From Endozoicomonas elysicola (GTDB lineage: Bacteria > Pseudomonadota > Gammaproteobacteria > Pseudomonadales > Endozoicomonadaceae), in NCBI RefSeq assembly GCF_000710775.1, contig NZ_JOJP01000001.1:3756780-3820779 (forward strand): DNA of 64,000 bases. The letters run 5' to 3'. Both the position numbers and the translations under genes were made by a program. Positions 7,551-18,390 of this stretch are shown here, piece by piece (position 1 is the first letter of the stretch; each line of letters opens with the position of its first letter). The notes under the pieces are model-generated. The model did not search any database, was not told the DNA's origin, and saw nothing but the letters and a program-made list of their open reading frames with translations.

Positions 7551-9719
7551 TCAGTGCCTGATCGACCAGCAGCGATGAATTCCTGGTCTGCGCTGAAAAT
7601 CACGGTCAATGGTCGAAGCGGTGATTTCTTCCACCGTAAATTGCTGACTCAGCTCGCCTGCCAGCTGAAAGCGGCGGAAGTTATTGGAGAAATAGAGTAC
7701 TCCCCCTTTTCGCAGTCTCGCCATGGCCAGGTTGATCAGTTCAACATGCACTTCCTGGACATCAAACACATCCCGCATACGTTTTGAGTTTGAAAACGTT
7801 GGCGGGTCCATGAAAATCAGATCGTACTGACGCTTTTCCTGCTTTAACCATTCAACACAGTCAGCCTGTTCCAAGCGGTGCTTACGATCCACCATGCCGT
7901 TAAGCAGCAGGTTCTTTCTAGCCCATCCCAGATAGGTATTGGACAAATCCACACTGGTCGTACTGGCAGCACCACCCACTGCTGCATGAACCGTGGCGGT
8001 GCCGGTATAACAGAATAGATTCAGAAAGTCCTTTCCTTCCGCTTCTCTGCCAATACGTAAACGCATTTTCCGATGATCCAGAAACAGTCCCGTATCCAGG
8101 TAGTCCCTTAAATTCACCAGAAGACGACATTGCCCTTCTTTAACTTCAAGCATGTCACCGGACTGCTCAAGTTTTTCGTACTGACGTTTTCCAGACTGAC
8201 GTTCACGACGTTTGAAAACCACCTGTTTTTCAGGAATACCCAAAACACCCGGAATAACCTCAAGCGCTTCTAACAGTCGTTGATGAGCTTTGTCTTCATC
8301 AATACTTTTTGGCGCAGCGTATTCCTGAACATGAACCCAATCTTTGTAGATATCTACGGCCACCGCATATTCAGGCATATCTGCATCATAGAGGCGGTAG
8401 CACTCAATGCCTTCTTTCTTAACCCACTTACCCATCAACCTCAGATTTTTCTTAAGTCGATTGGCAAACATTTCCCCTCCTGGGGTACTGGCTTTAAACG
8501 CAGGCGCAGGTTGAATATTTTCAGAGGTTGCCTTTCCAGGCTTATCCGGTTGACGCTCACGAATATCGTAAAGGAATAGCTTACAAGACAATGTTCCATT
8601 AAACAGGGTATAGCTCTTTTTAGGCCCCATCCCAAGGCTTCTGGCCAGTGCTGGAGAGGATGTAAAAATACCGGCCTGCCAACCCGGAGTCTCTTGTTTC
8701 AGTTTTTCACCCAGGTGCTTGTAGAGATACACCAGACTGGTTTCATCTCCCATGCGCTCACCGTAAGGCGGGTTGGCAATGACCAACCCTGGCTCGATAG
8801 CGGTATCAACGGTGAGGTTAGCCAGCTCCTGTTGTTGAATCGTCACCTGTTTACTCAAGCCTGCGCGCTGGAGGTTGGCTCTGGCACGTCCCACAATTTT
8901 CGGCAAACCTTCATAGCCGATAATCGTTGATTTCATCGCTGCAAGACCCGCAGTGCGCCGTTCCCGAGCCTCTTCCAGAACACTCAGCCAGAGTTTTGGA
9001 ACATGCCCCATCCACTTATCAAATCCGTAGCGGGCTCTCAGCAGACCTGGAGCGATGTCGGCAGCCATCATGGCGCCCTCAATAAGTAAGGTGCCTGAAC
9101 CACACATTGGGTCGAGTAAGGTTCCGCCTTGTTTTGCAACTTCTGGCCAGCCAGCGCGATACAGAAGCGCAGCGGCAAGATTTTCTTTTAATGGGGCCTC
9201 GCCCGCTTCCAGGCGATAACCACGCTCATGCAGGCTCTGACCTGACAAATCAATAGCAACAAATGCCCGTTTATCTCTGGCATGAACGTTGATACGCAGA
9301 TCTGGATTACTGTTACTCACCGATGGACGCCAGCCATGACGATCACGCAGCTGGTCAACAATCGCATCCTTAACAAACTGGGAGCCAAAGCGGGTATGGG
9401 TGATATCTGGTGTCGCCCCGTTGAAATCTACCCGAAAGCTTGACCCCTGATCCAGGTGCTCATCCCAGTCGAACGACTGGACCCCTTGATAAAGTGCGTG
9501 TTTATCTGAAGAATCAACTTCGCCAATGCGTAACAGAATTCGACTGGCCAGCCGGGACCACAAACAAGCTTTGTAGGCCAGTTCAAGGCTACCGGAAAAG
9601 CTGACTCCGGCAACAGTTTCTGCCACATCACTGGCACCGAGCACCTTTAGTTCCGCCGCCAACGGGGACTCCACCCCCTTGGGACAACTGGCAAACAGAG
9701 TCAGCATCGTTGTATTCAT
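7551..9719 (-). CDS. rlmL: Bifunctional 23S rRNA methyltransferase RlmKL
   Basis: Modifies 23S rRNA at two guanines: N2 of G2445 (RlmL half) and N7 of G2069 (RlmK half). In the 722 aa, residues about 45-155 are a THUMP domain. A first methyltransferase follows with LLDPMCGSGTLLIEGA and NPPYGER near residue 314, then a second with FLNLFCYTGTATVHA and DPPTFSNSK near residue 640. Length and order match E. coli RlmKL (702 aa). The ATG lies 9-12 bases after AGGA. It stands alone and diverges from rmf, so both promoters share the 9720-10005 gap. Confidence 0.95.
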   Translation of the reverse strand: MNTTMLTLFASCPKGVESPLAAELKVLGASDVAETVAGVSFSGSLELAYKACLWSRLASRILLRIGEVDSSDKHALYQGVQSFDWDEHLDQGSSFRVDFNGATPDITHTRFGSQFVKDAIVDQLRDRHGWRPSVSNSNPDLRINVHARDKRAFVAIDLSGQSLHERGYRLEAGEAPLKENLAAALLYRAGWPEVAKQGGTLLDPMCGSGTLLIEGAMMAADIAPGLLRARYGFDKWMGHVPKLWLSVLEEARERRTAGLAAMKSTIIGYEGLPKIVGRARANLQRAGLSKQVTIQQQELANLTVDTAIEPGLVIANPPYGERMGDETSLVYLYKHLGEKLKQETPGWQAGIFTSSPALARSLGMGPKKSYTLFNGTLSCKLFLYDIRERQPDKPGKATSENIQPAPAFKASTPGGEMFANRLKKNLRLMGKWVKKEGIECYRLYDADMPEYAVAVDIYKDWVHVQEYAAPKSIDEDKAHQRLLEALEVIPGVLGIPEKQVVFKRRERQSGKRQYEKLEQSGDMLEVKEGQCRLLVNLRDYLDTGLFLDHRKMRLRIGREAEGKDFLNLFCYTGTATVHAAVGGAASTTSVDLSNTYLGWARKNLLLNGMVDRKHRLEQADCVEWLKQEKRQYDLIFMDPPTFSNSKRMRDVFDVQEVHVELINLAMARLRKGGVLYFSNNFRRFQLAGELSQQFTVEEITASTIDRDFQRRPGIHRCWSIRH

Positions 9720-10005
9720 AACTTCATATTCCTGAAAAAGCTAAACACCAGCTTTTATTAACTAAAAATTCTCAACGTTTTCTCAACAAAAGCGACAGAT
9801 TTGGATAAAACTTAGAGCATTGACTTTCCTTGGGTGAACACTTTCTTCAGTTGACTCTTTACCCGTACTGTTTTTTGGGGGACAGTTAGCACTATGCGAC
9901 TAGTTACCCCCACCATTGGGTGAAGTCTGCTGTGTGGTAATACTGAAAGAAAGCCTGAGGCGCCATGGAGGCCGTCAATAACCAAATCAGCAAGAGGCAG
10001 TTACC

Positions 10006-10239
10006 ATGTTGAAAAGACACAAAAGGGATAAATCAGATAGAGCCTTTAATAAAGGATACCAAATAGGCCTGTCTGGCCGCTCCAGGGACATCTGCCCCCA
10101 TCAGGAGCCAGATTTACGCCAGTCGTGGTTAAGTGGCTGGAGAGAAGGTCGGGTTGATAACTGGGAAGGAATGACGGGCATTTCGGGGTTACACCGAATG
10201 TATAACTTCTCCCATTCCTATTCAGCTGACCTGCTCTGA
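10006..10239 (+). CDS. rmf: Ribosome modulation factor with a C-terminal extension
   Basis: Promotes dimerisation of ribosomes into inactive 100S particles in stationary phase or stress. The N-terminal 50 residues match RMF (KRHKRDKSDRAFNKGYQIGLSGRSRDICP, then SWLSGWREGR, given here as two separate blocks within residues 2-48). E. coli RMF is 55 aa; this one is 77 aa, with an extra tail ending NFSHSYSADLL that is not part of the known fold. GAGGCAG lies ahead of the ATG. It is monocistronic with a stem-loop directly after the stop. Confidence 0.9.
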   Translation: MLKRHKRDKSDRAFNKGYQIGLSGRSRDICPHQEPDLRQSWLSGWREGRVDNWEGMTGISGLHRMYNFSHSYSADLL

Positions 10240-10251
10240 ATACGCTGGTTA

Positions 10252-10272
10252 AAAGCCCCTCTAGCGGGGCTT
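10252..10272. terminator. Stem-loop between rmf and pyrD
   Basis: AAGCCCC / GGGGCTT form a 7-bp GC-rich stem with a six-base loop. Four Ts follow on the reverse strand and only two on the forward strand. Its place between convergent genes suggests a shared terminator. Confidence 0.6.
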
Positions 10273-10379
10273 CCAAGAGCCATCCACTCATCTCATAGAA
10301 AAACCGTTTTTTTATTGACCCTGCTGTTATTGGCAGGGCACGATGAGATCAGGATGACTGTCTGTACTCATGGTCTTTC

Positions 10380-11402
10380 TTATGATTCAACCGAGTAAAC
10401 GGCTTCAGCCGCTTCCCGAATCAACTCCGGGCCTTTGTAAATAAAGCCTGAGTATATCTGTACCAGACTGGCTCCCGCCTTAATCTTATCCGCCGCCGTC
10501 TGTGCATCCATAATACCGCCAACACCAATAATTGGCAGCTTACCAGAAAGTTCGCCAGCAAGCAGTCGGATGACTTCTGTTGATTTATCACTCAAAGGAG
10601 CACCACTGAGTCCTCCCGCTTCCTCGGCTGTAGCAAAACCACTGACCTTGTCACGGTCCAGTGTTGTATTGGTTGCGATCACACCATCCAACTCATAAGC
10701 AACCAGTTCTGCGGCAACTTCAGCAATCTCCTCATCCGTCATATCTGGAGCAATTTTGATCGCCAGCGGCACTACCCTTCCGTACTCCTTAGCCAGCAAA
10801 GCCTGCTCTTCTTTGAGTGCAGCAAGCAGGCTCTTTAACGCCTCACCGTATTGCAGCTTTCTCAATCCCGGAGTGTTCGGAGAAGAAAGGTTCACGGCCA
10901 CATAACCAGCGTGAGGGTATACCTTACGAAGACAGGTCAGATAATCCCGGTTTGCATCTTCAACAGCGGTGGTAAGGTTCTTACCAATATTGATCCCAAT
11001 TACACCTTTGTACTGGCTCTTGCGAACATTGGCGATCAATTGATCAACACCAAGATTATTAAAGCCCATTCTGTTGATCAGGGCTTCTTTCTCAGGGATA
11101 CGGAACATTCTTGGCTTTGGGTTACCCGGTTGACCAACCGGTGTCACCGTGCCCAGCTCAAGAAAGCCAAAGCCGAGACTGCCGAGTCCATCAATACACT
11201 CACCATTCTTATCCAGACCCGCAGCCAATCCAACCGGATTATCAAAGGTTAACCCCATCACTTCCCGTGGTTTGGAAGGGACTGTCGGCGCAATCAGCCG
11301 GGTAAGACCAAGGCGCCCTCCTGCGCTGATCATTTCCATGGCGAAATCATGAGCAGTTTCTGCAGAGAGGCAAAACAGGGCACTTCGTGTCAATTTATAC
11401 AT
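10380..11402 (-). CDS. pyrD: Dihydroorotate dehydrogenase (quinone), class 2
   Basis: Oxidises dihydroorotate to orotate in pyrimidine synthesis, passing electrons through FMN to membrane quinone. The 340 aa include the class 2 N-terminal helical membrane-associating segment (1-40), the barrel signature [11 protein letters not shown], the substrate and catalytic loop [11 protein letters not shown] (catalytic Ser at 173-174), and the phosphate-binding [11 protein letters not shown]. Length and order agree with E. coli PyrD (336 aa). It is a single gene that converges with rmf. Confidence 0.96.
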   Translation of the reverse strand: MYKLTRSALFCLSAETAHDFAMEMISAGGRLGLTRLIAPTVPSKPREVMGLTFDNPVGLAAGLDKNGECIDGLGSLGFGFLELGTVTPVGQPGNPKPRMFRIPEKEALINRMGFNNLGVDQLIANVRKSQYKGVIGINIGKNLTTAVEDANRDYLTCLRKVYPHAGYVAVNLSSPNTPGLRKLQYGEALKSLLAALKEEQALLAKEYGRVVPLAIKIAPDMTDEEIAEVAAELVAYELDGVIATNTTLDRDKVSGFATAEEAGGLSGAPLSDKSTEVIRLLAGELSGKLPIIGVGGIMDAQTAADKIKAGASLVQIYSGFIYKGPELIREAAEAVYSVES

Positions 11403-11668
11403 AAGAGTGATCGATCAGTATGCGCCAGACAAAATTCGGTGGATTATACGACCTGCAATTCCTTTTGTCTCTAAGTGTTAGCACCAACAAGCGACTCAGA
11501 GGGGGTCATCAATTGGATATAAATTAACACTGTGCTTTATAACTCGCTTTTGCCATTCCAGAATACAGGGGAAGCTTCTAAAATATTTACAAGAAACAGA
11601 TGAAACGATCATACCCTTATCTGGTCTGAACAGTTGGTTAAAATTATTCCAATGCTCAGGGCAAAATA

Positions 11669-14600
11669 ATGCTGGCTATTACGTCGCGTTTACCCCCCTT
11701 TTCTACGAGTCAAAATCAGCAATTTCACCCAACAGCCAATAAACCCTACAGTCACGGCTCAAATAAAATACCGATCAGCCATCGCAAAACTCAAATTATG
11801 TCAGACACCAGCCTATGCTCTTCCGACATAACCCAAATAGACTTGGAGAGTCCGAATCTAGACAGGGACATCTGGCTGTCCCAAAAAAAGAGTTCAAAAA
11901 AACCTAAAAAATTAAAGAAACCCAATAAAACTCGGAGAAAGACCAAAGCACCTACAGCCTCCAATCCTGTCAGCACAAAACTTCCACGCGCTTCTTCCCC
12001 TGAACTATCACAGGCCAAAATACAAAAAAAAAGCAACGCTCCCACCGTCAGCAAAGCAGCAAGATCAGATACAGTGACAGAGCACAGCTGGCATACAGCA
12101 ACTCAAAACGACAATGATGGCCACTCGCTCAGCGAAACGAATGCATCTATCCGGCATCAACAGACTGTGCCTCTGGACTACCAGGAAAAAGACCTCTCTC
12201 CCTCGAACGCTGACAGCTCTCCAATACAGCCAAACAAGGACCCCATAACATCCCACGCACCACTGCCTTCTGAGCAGGTAGAGAAGACCTCATCCCCAAT
12301 AGAAGCTGAAAATATCCACTGGCAAACAATGGAAACCGCTATCCAGTCAGGAATTGAAGAGCTGGCAAATACTGTTCTACCGATACCAGCCCAGACTTCG
12401 GAACTCTTCAACGCTGATATGGAGTGTCAGGATGAAGTGCTTGAAAATGACCTGGACAACGGGGCTCCACTCGATGTCGACGCAATAGACAGTGACCTGA
12501 ACTATCAAGGGTTTCCCCTGAATAGAATCCCACTGGATGAGCTCTCCAGTTCAGCCTATGAGTCTGGTGAAAATTACTTGACCCCGGATGACGCACCTTC
12601 GGGAAAGCACCATACCGATGGCTTGAAACATGACAGCTCATTGCCACTCGAGGAAATCTACGAACAAAAGCTTCCTGTCTTGAAGCTCTCTCCGGAGGCC
12701 TATGGCTGGCCCAGTGATATTTCATTAGATCAGAAAGACGACACACCAGAGCTGCTCATCTCCCTTTATCCACATGGTATTTTGCAGGCCTTACTGATTC
12801 TATACCCTGCTACCGCAATTAGGATTATTAAATGCAGGCTTGAAATGCTCAGCACAATTGATGACACCGATCTTAAAGAGCTGAGAGAAAACCTCAGAAA
12901 AGTCGAAGATGACATTCAAAACCGGAATCACCACTTTGCTCTCCTGCGACATTTGAAAGCATTTGAAAACAAGTACGATTTATACTCCCTTCAATCAAAG
13001 ATGGATGCTGACTTCCTGGTACGAAAAGGAAGAATCTCATCGACTCTGCTGGCAACGCCTGTCGAGGAGGTCGAGAGCAATAAGTTCAAGGATCCCCGTT
13101 TCGAAAGCTTCCGGACCTGGCCGAGACTCATGGGATGGTGGTGCAAAAGGCGGGAATATATTCTACGTGGTGCCATTGGCCGCCTCGGAGCAACAAAACT
13201 TGCAAGATCAAGGCAGCAGGCTACCGCTGAACTTGAAAAGTCCCCCTTAGTCAGGGTTTTGGCTGCCAGGAGTGATATTTCTAAAAAGGATGTATTAAAC
13301 CAATATATTCAGGAACAGCCGGAAACCATTAAAAGGCTGCTGACCTATCTGGTTTGCTTTAACGTTAAGCGCCAGCGAAGCCTGAGAAAAATACAGGCAG
13401 CAAAAATCGTTCTGGCTGCTGATCAGCTGGAACAGGCACCCGACAGTGTTCGGGCTTTATTAGAAAAACTTGTTCAACCAAACCTTGTCCCTGAAATAGA
13501 ACAGCAGCTGGAGGATGAAATTGATTGGCAACACTCCAAACGCTTTGACTATGAACTAAAGTCTTTTCACCCACCAGACAGGCTGCCCGAATTATTAGAT
13601 AGACGCCAGCAACTGCTTAACATTGAATCGCTGAACCATCAAAGAACCAATCCACCTTATAAAGGAGATCAAGGCATTCTTGTCGCCCAGAGAAATCAAG
13701 CCTCAGCACAGTTAATCCACCTGTTTCTGGCGGCCCAACTCTCTTCAAAAGGTCTACCTCAAAAAAGCCCTGACCTTTGTCCGCCCTGGTATTTTTTAAA
13801 ACTGCCCTCTACCGACCATATAACAACTGCGCTTGCTCAACCCGGAGAGGGCCCCGAAAAGTCTTTCTATAAGTCGCTCCTGAAGTTTATCGATGCGCTG
13901 AAAAATTCTACAGTGGATGATAGCTATGAACATGACCTGTACTGGCTGCAGTGTTACCACGATGTCGCATATTACCAACAACAGCTTCTTATTCACCTGA
14001 TTGATAAGACTGACACTCACCCACTACTACCATCTAACGATTTCCAGCAGAATATCGATGTTCTCTGGCAATTGGCAAGAGCACGCAAAAACATGGGGCA
14101 CAGGCCACTAAACCCTGATTCTTATGCCTATTATCTCAGCCACCTTAATTTTGTATGGCAAGAAGAAGAAAGTATTGAAGATAGCATTGCAGAGTTATAC
14201 AGAAAGCGATACCTGAAACTGCTGAAATACGATCCGTATGAAGAGTTTGAAGCGCTTTTTAAAAAAGCATTCCAGTGGGGCACTGCAGCATGGCGCTCAA
14301 TTTACTCAAATGCAGAGAAGCTGATCCAAAAGCTTAGACACGCAGGGGTATCTGATTCACTCAACTTTCTCTACCAGGAAGGTGCAGGGTTGATCTCGTC
14401 GCTGTTCTCCTCTGGGAATCCAGTATACCATCTTATTAGAGATACTCTGAGCGCAATGCTAGAAGTAGCTCAACAAAATCCGAAGTTTTTCCGCATCATG
14501 GTGGGTGACTTTGCTCTTTTGATGCCACAGCTTGAAAATCTTCTTGGGCTGCGAGATCCATCCATAACAGATTTACTCCACAAAATCGATGTCTGTATGC

Positions 14601-16396
14601 GTGGCCAGGCTCTTGCGTCAACGTTTACCGGAGATAAACCACAGCTGCTGGATTTTAATCCAGCAGAACATCCAGAACGAGCGAGCTTTATAAAAAAATT
14701 TCAGTTTCTGATGGATTTTAGTGCCGGCTGCAGTAAGGCTATACAGATAGCACAGATAATAAAGGTTTTTTTAAGCAAAAATGCCAGTGAATTTAAAAGC
14801 AATATAAAAAATTTAACATTGAACTATTGTTCTACCTATGTTGCCAGACAATGCGTAAGCCATATGAAGCCACCGGTTATCCGACTGTACAGTAACCTGC
14901 GCTATGCTGAGGATATAATGCCCAGCATGACACTGGGACTGACATCAGATTTTCTCGCTTCCATGAGCCCTGAAAAAACAGTCAGGCTTGCCCATCATAT
15001 TGGCCGAAGTTCCAGTATTGTTGCAGGTGCTCTCAATTTTCTTCTGGACCCCCTTATAACGCGCTTTGATAAATACAGGGAAAAAATTAACAATGTAAAA
15101 AATAACCCATTCAGTACGGAAGCTCGAAGCGACTTACAATCGGAAAGAAAAAAAGTCGCAGGCATTCTGGGAATTTCCTCTGTATTTTCTACGACGGCCA
15201 TTCTATTCATCAACACCTTTAAGATTATTCTTTTTGTCAGCAGCCCATTTTTAACAACAGCCTTTATCGGAGTATCCACATTTCTGTGTAGTGGTTGCTT
15301 TATTGCTCGGCGCTACAATAAATTTGATGAAGTCTGGACATCTATATCAAAAGCAATTTCAGAGCAGAAGAAAAGAATATTTGCCAAAGATAGCCCAAAA
15401 GCCATTGAGGCAAGAAAGCGGATCAATGAGATTAGCAAGGCCAATCTTGAAAAAATGTCAGAACTCAGAGAACAGGACATTTCTGGCTGGCGAATCTGGA
15501 GAGAAAATAAACGCCGAATAGAGTTAAGCAAATACTGGGATACGCTTCCTTATAAAAACAAGGAAAAGCTGCATCAAGACATTAAAACAAAAATCAAAGA
15601 AAAGCATTCCGATTTAAAAGAAGATGCTCAACACATACATATCCTCGTGCAGGCCAGAACGCTAATTCAAAATGCGATGAATAATCCAGATTTTAACCAA
15701 TGGACTGCTGATCGCCTGTCTGACTTCAACCAGCAGTTAGCCAAGCTGCATTTCGCGCCGCTCGATGTCGCTAGTTTTCCCTGCGTGGAAGCAAAGATAA
15801 ATGCTTTTCTAGAGTGCTTATGCGGCACTGTATGCCCAGGTGAGAGCGTTGAAGCAATAATGGATACCATTGAATCGTTTAACATCAACCTCTACAAGGG
15901 AGGCCACCTGGAAAGTGTAGGGCATATGAAAAATCTTAAATCCTCATTTTTACATCCAGGCATGGCTCCAGATGAGCAACCGGCCCAGCAAAGGCCAGCG
16001 TCCGGGGAGCCCGTTGAGGAAAATCCATCATTACGTTTTCCTGATTCACATGAACTACAAGCAATTATGGAAAACATAGAGTTGAAGTCTGATGAACAGT
16101 GGCTGGAAAGGGAGAATCAGACGCAGGAGAAAATAATGGAAATGGTAACAAGCCAGGCACTTCAGCAATCCCTCGAACAGGGACAGGAATATACCGGAAG
16201 CATGGTTGCAGATGTAGTAGGAACTCCATTATTCAAAGCAAACCTTGAGATGAAAATCAAAGACTTTGAAAGAGCTGGCATACCTCAAACTGTCGACGTT
16301 ACACCGTCATCAATTCTGAATAAGGACCCTGCTCAGCCCTTACATGGGCTTGGTTATAAAGTACTGGAAGCAAGCAAAGCCTTTGCTGGCGGCTAA
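11669..16396 (+). CDS. Very large orphan protein (1575 aa), effector-like
   Basis: No family is recognised. The first ~300 residues are disordered and Ser/Thr/Pro-rich, with a strongly basic patch at about 71-97 (KKSSKKPKKLKKPNK) that looks like a nuclear-localisation or nucleic-acid-binding stretch. The middle (about 360-1150) is predominantly helical with many Leu/Gln/Lys heptads and no repeat that I can define. Residues about 1165-1210 are two adjacent hydrophobic segments (VAGILGISSVFSTTAILFI, then FVSSPFLTTAFIGVSTFLC), long enough to span a membrane as a hairpin. The tail is helical and acidic. ATG 11669 has AGGG nine bases upstream; ATG 11798 is an alternative. It is AT-richer than pyrD and sstT on either side, suggesting accessory origin. 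A secreted host-directed protein is a hypothesis only. Confidence 0.8.
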   Translation: MLAITSRLPPFSTSQNQQFHPTANKPYSHGSNKIPISHRKTQIMSDTSLCSSDITQIDLESPNLDRDIWLSQKKSSKKPKKLKKPNKTRRKTKAPTASNPVSTKLPRASSPELSQAKIQKKSNAPTVSKAARSDTVTEHSWHTATQNDNDGHSLSETNASIRHQQTVPLDYQEKDLSPSNADSSPIQPNKDPITSHAPLPSEQVEKTSSPIEAENIHWQTMETAIQSGIEELANTVLPIPAQTSELFNADMECQDEVLENDLDNGAPLDVDAIDSDLNYQGFPLNRIPLDELSSSAYESGENYLTPDDAPSGKHHTDGLKHDSSLPLEEIYEQKLPVLKLSPEAYGWPSDISLDQKDDTPELLISLYPHGILQALLILYPATAIRIIKCRLEMLSTIDDTDLKELRENLRKVEDDIQNRNHHFALLRHLKAFENKYDLYSLQSKMDADFLVRKGRISSTLLATPVEEVESNKFKDPRFESFRTWPRLMGWWCKRREYILRGAIGRLGATKLARSRQQATAELEKSPLVRVLAARSDISKKDVLNQYIQEQPETIKRLLTYLVCFNVKRQRSLRKIQAAKIVLAADQLEQAPDSVRALLEKLVQPNLVPEIEQQLEDEIDWQHSKRFDYELKSFHPPDRLPELLDRRQQLLNIESLNHQRTNPPYKGDQGILVAQRNQASAQLIHLFLAAQLSSKGLPQKSPDLCPPWYFLKLPSTDHITTALAQPGEGPEKSFYKSLLKFIDALKNSTVDDSYEHDLYWLQCYHDVAYYQQQLLIHLIDKTDTHPLLPSNDFQQNIDVLWQLARARKNMGHRPLNPDSYAYYLSHLNFVWQEEESIEDSIAELYRKRYLKLLKYDPYEEFEALFKKAFQWGTAAWRSIYSNAEKLIQKLRHAGVSDSLNFLYQEGAGLISSLFSSGNPVYHLIRDTLSAMLEVAQQNPKFFRIMVGDFALLMPQLENLLGLRDPSITDLLHKIDVCMRGQALASTFTGDKPQLLDFNPAEHPERASFIKKFQFLMDFSAGCSKAIQIAQIIKVFLSKNASEFKSNIKNLTLNYCSTYVARQCVSHMKPPVIRLYSNLRYAEDIMPSMTLGLTSDFLASMSPEKTVRLAHHIGRSSSIVAGALNFLLDPLITRFDKYREKINNVKNNPFSTEARSDLQSERKKVAGILGISSVFSTTAILFINTFKIILFVSSPFLTTAFIGVSTFLCSGCFIARRYNKFDEVWTSISKAISEQKKRIFAKDSPKAIEARKRINEISKANLEKMSELREQDISGWRIWRENKRRIELSKYWDTLPYKNKEKLHQDIKTKIKEKHSDLKEDAQHIHILVQARTLIQNAMNNPDFNQWTADRLSDFNQQLAKLHFAPLDVASFPCVEAKINAFLECLCGTVCPGESVEAIMDTIESFNINLYKGGHLESVGHMKNLKSSFLHPGMAPDEQPAQQRPASGEPVEENPSLRFPDSHELQAIMENIELKSDEQWLERENQTQEKIMEMVTSQALQQSLEQGQEYTGSMVADVVGTPLFKANLEMKIKDFERAGIPQTVDVTPSSILNKDPAQPLHGLGYKVLEASKAFAGG

Positions 16397-16437
16397 CTTT
16401 GTCTCGTTCTAACCAAACTTTCCTGAAAAACATCGGA

Positions 16438-16474
16438 CTTTCTGGCTATCGGTAGAACTACCTTAGCCAGAAAG
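16438..16474. terminator. Stem-loop between the 1575-aa gene and sstT
   Basis: CTTTCTGGCTA and TAGCCAGAAAG form an 11-bp perfect stem, with a smaller GGTAG/CTACC stem inside. It lies between convergent stops (16396 and 16500). With no T tract it is probably a shared structural terminator. Confidence 0.6.
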
Positions 16475-16499
16475 CAACAAGAAATTAATAGACAAGCAT

Positions 16500-17750
16500 T
16501 TATACGCTAACCGAAGGCTCTTCAGCCAGGCCTCTTTCCTTTCTCTCGGCAGCAATGCATGCAGCTGCGGTAAACACCACATCCGTAGAGCTGTTCAGTG
16601 CTGTTTCCAGAGAGTCCTGAATAACCCCAATAATAAAGCCGACAGCAACTACTTGCATGGCAATATCATTGGAAATACCAAACAGGCTACAGGCCAGCGG
16701 GATCAGTAACAATGAACCACCTGCCACACCTGAAGCTCCACAGGCAGAAACAGCAGCAACAACACTCAGGATCAGAGCCGTTGGCAGATCCACTGAAATT
16801 CCCAGTGTATGTACCGCTGCCAACGTCATTACGGTGATAGTAATGGCCGCACCCGCCATGTTGATGGTAGCCCCCAGCGGAATGGATACGGAGTAGGTAT
16901 CTTCATGGAGATCCAGACTCTTACACAGTTGCATGTTTACCGGGATATTGGCAGCTGAGCTGCGGGTAAAGAAGGCAGTAACACCACTTTCCCGGATACA
17001 ACGAAGAACCAGAGGGAATGGGTTCTGACGGATTTTGAAGTAAACAATCACAGGGTTAACGATAAACCCAATGATCAACATACTGCTAATCAACACCACC
17101 AGCAACTTGCTATAGCCCAGCAGAACACTGAATCCGGTCTGTGCAATCGTGTTGGCAACCAGCCCGAAAATACCAATGGGAGCCAGCTGAATAACAAAGC
17201 GTACAATGAAAGAGACAGCCATTGAGAAATCATGAACCATTGTCCGGGTGGACTCACTGCCGTGACGCAGTGCCAACCCCAAACCAATAGCCCAGGCAAG
17301 AATACCGATAAAGTTACCCGTTAACAGTGCTTCAACCGGGTTTTGGACTATCTGGAACAGAAGCGTATGGAGAACCTCCATAATGCCTTCCGGAGGCAGA
17401 GCTCCCCCACTATTCGTCACCAGCGTCAAAGTGACAGGAAACAAGAAACTCATGGAGACCGCAACAAAAGAGGCCGCCAGCGTTCCGAGAATATACAGAA
17501 AGACGATCGGCCGCATATTGGTATGCTGCCCCTGTTTCTGGTTGGCAATGGAAGCAGCAACCAGAACAAATACCAGAATAGGTGCAACTGCTTTCAGAGC
17601 CCCGACAAACAAGGAGCCCAGAAAAGAAATTGCAATCGCCGTATCCGGTGAAATAACCGCCAGACCTGCACCCAGGGCAATACCGATGATAATCCTGAGA
17701 ACCAGGCTGGTGTTTGCCATTCGTTCATATAATGATTGGGCTTGACTCAT
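16500..17750 (-). CDS. sstT: Serine/threonine:sodium symporter SstT
   Basis: An inner-membrane Na+-coupled importer of serine and threonine, in the dicarboxylate/amino acid:cation symporter family. The 416 aa are hydrophobic throughout and closely match E. coli Sst[39 protein letters not shown] (re-entrant hairpin), [17 protein letters not shown] and [18 protein letters not shown]. It is a single gene with its own upstream region; nothing nearby points to regulation. Confidence 0.96.
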   Translation of the reverse strand: MSQAQSLYERMANTSLVLRIIIGIALGAGLAVISPDTAIAISFLGSLFVGALKAVAPILVFVLVAASIANQKQGQHTNMRPIVFLYILGTLAASFVAVSMSFLFPVTLTLVTNSGGALPPEGIMEVLHTLLFQIVQNPVEALLTGNFIGILAWAIGLGLALRHGSESTRTMVHDFSMAVSFIVRFVIQLAPIGIFGLVANTIAQTGFSVLLGYSKLLVVLISSMLIIGFIVNPVIVYFKIRQNPFPLVLRCIRESGVTAFFTRSSAANIPVNMQLCKSLDLHEDTYSVSIPLGATINMAGAAITITVMTLAAVHTLGISVDLPTALILSVVAAVSACGASGVAGGSLLLIPLACSLFGISNDIAMQVVAVGFIIGVIQDSLETALNSSTDVVFTAAACIAAERKERGLAEEPSVSV

Positions 17751-18390
17751 GATTTACCTGCTGTACTACGTTCAAGTTTTTATCAGTCAAAACTGCAGGG
17801 ACTGGAAACCACCCCAAATAGTTCCTTTAGTTCCAAAAGGCCTGCGTTCATGGTATTCCGGCTGTACATCCACTATTGATCAGGCTGCTTTTGACAAAGC
17901 AATGCTAACAGGCGGGAGGTTTCACCGGAAATTATAATCTCAACAGCAGTTATGCCTGTTTCATTTCACATCAGGGGAGGATTCTGGCTAATATACAGCC
18001 AGCAACAGTTCCATTCTAATAACACTTATACTCCTTAAGAATTCAAGGGGGACAATGAAAGAATTGAGGAACTTTTATTGTCTGTATAAAGTGAGTAGCG
18101 TTATTCAACGTGCGGGATGCAGAAGCTCCAGCAAACCAAACAATTCATGAAATTCCTGAGCATGAAAGTACAACTGACTTGTGGGGATTACGTAAAGATA
18201 GTATCACAGTACTCACGATAAGAAAGCCCACCAAGATCATCATGACACTCTTTTTTGACAGGATTTTCTTTCTGAAAAAAATAAGATAACGACAAATTAA
18301 TTGGCAGCACAATAAATATTGAAAAATACTCCTGCCTTTTTCAAAAAGGCCACCATAAAGCCCTAGCCAAAGCATCCAATGAAAGCACTT
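17751..18390. other. 640-bp gap between sstT and the NCS1 permease
   Basis: Both flanking genes are on the reverse strand. The gap should hold the sstT promoter and the end of the permease transcript. A reverse-strand open frame at 18145-18375 (76 codons, with one hydrophobic stretch) follows the permease stop closely but lacks a convincing ribosome-binding site. A small forward ORF with a good ribosome-binding site is listed separately. No RNA gene or repeat was seen. Confidence 0.5.
18055..18150 (+). CDS. Possible 31-aa small ORF
   Basis: ATG 18055 follows GGGGGA by three bases and encodes MKELRNFYCLYKVSSVIQRA plus 11 more residues, ending at TGA 18150. The only support is its ribosome-binding site and isolation in a long gap. 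It may be spurious. Confidence 0.2.
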   Translation: MKELRNFYCLYKVSSVIQRAGCRSSSKPNNS

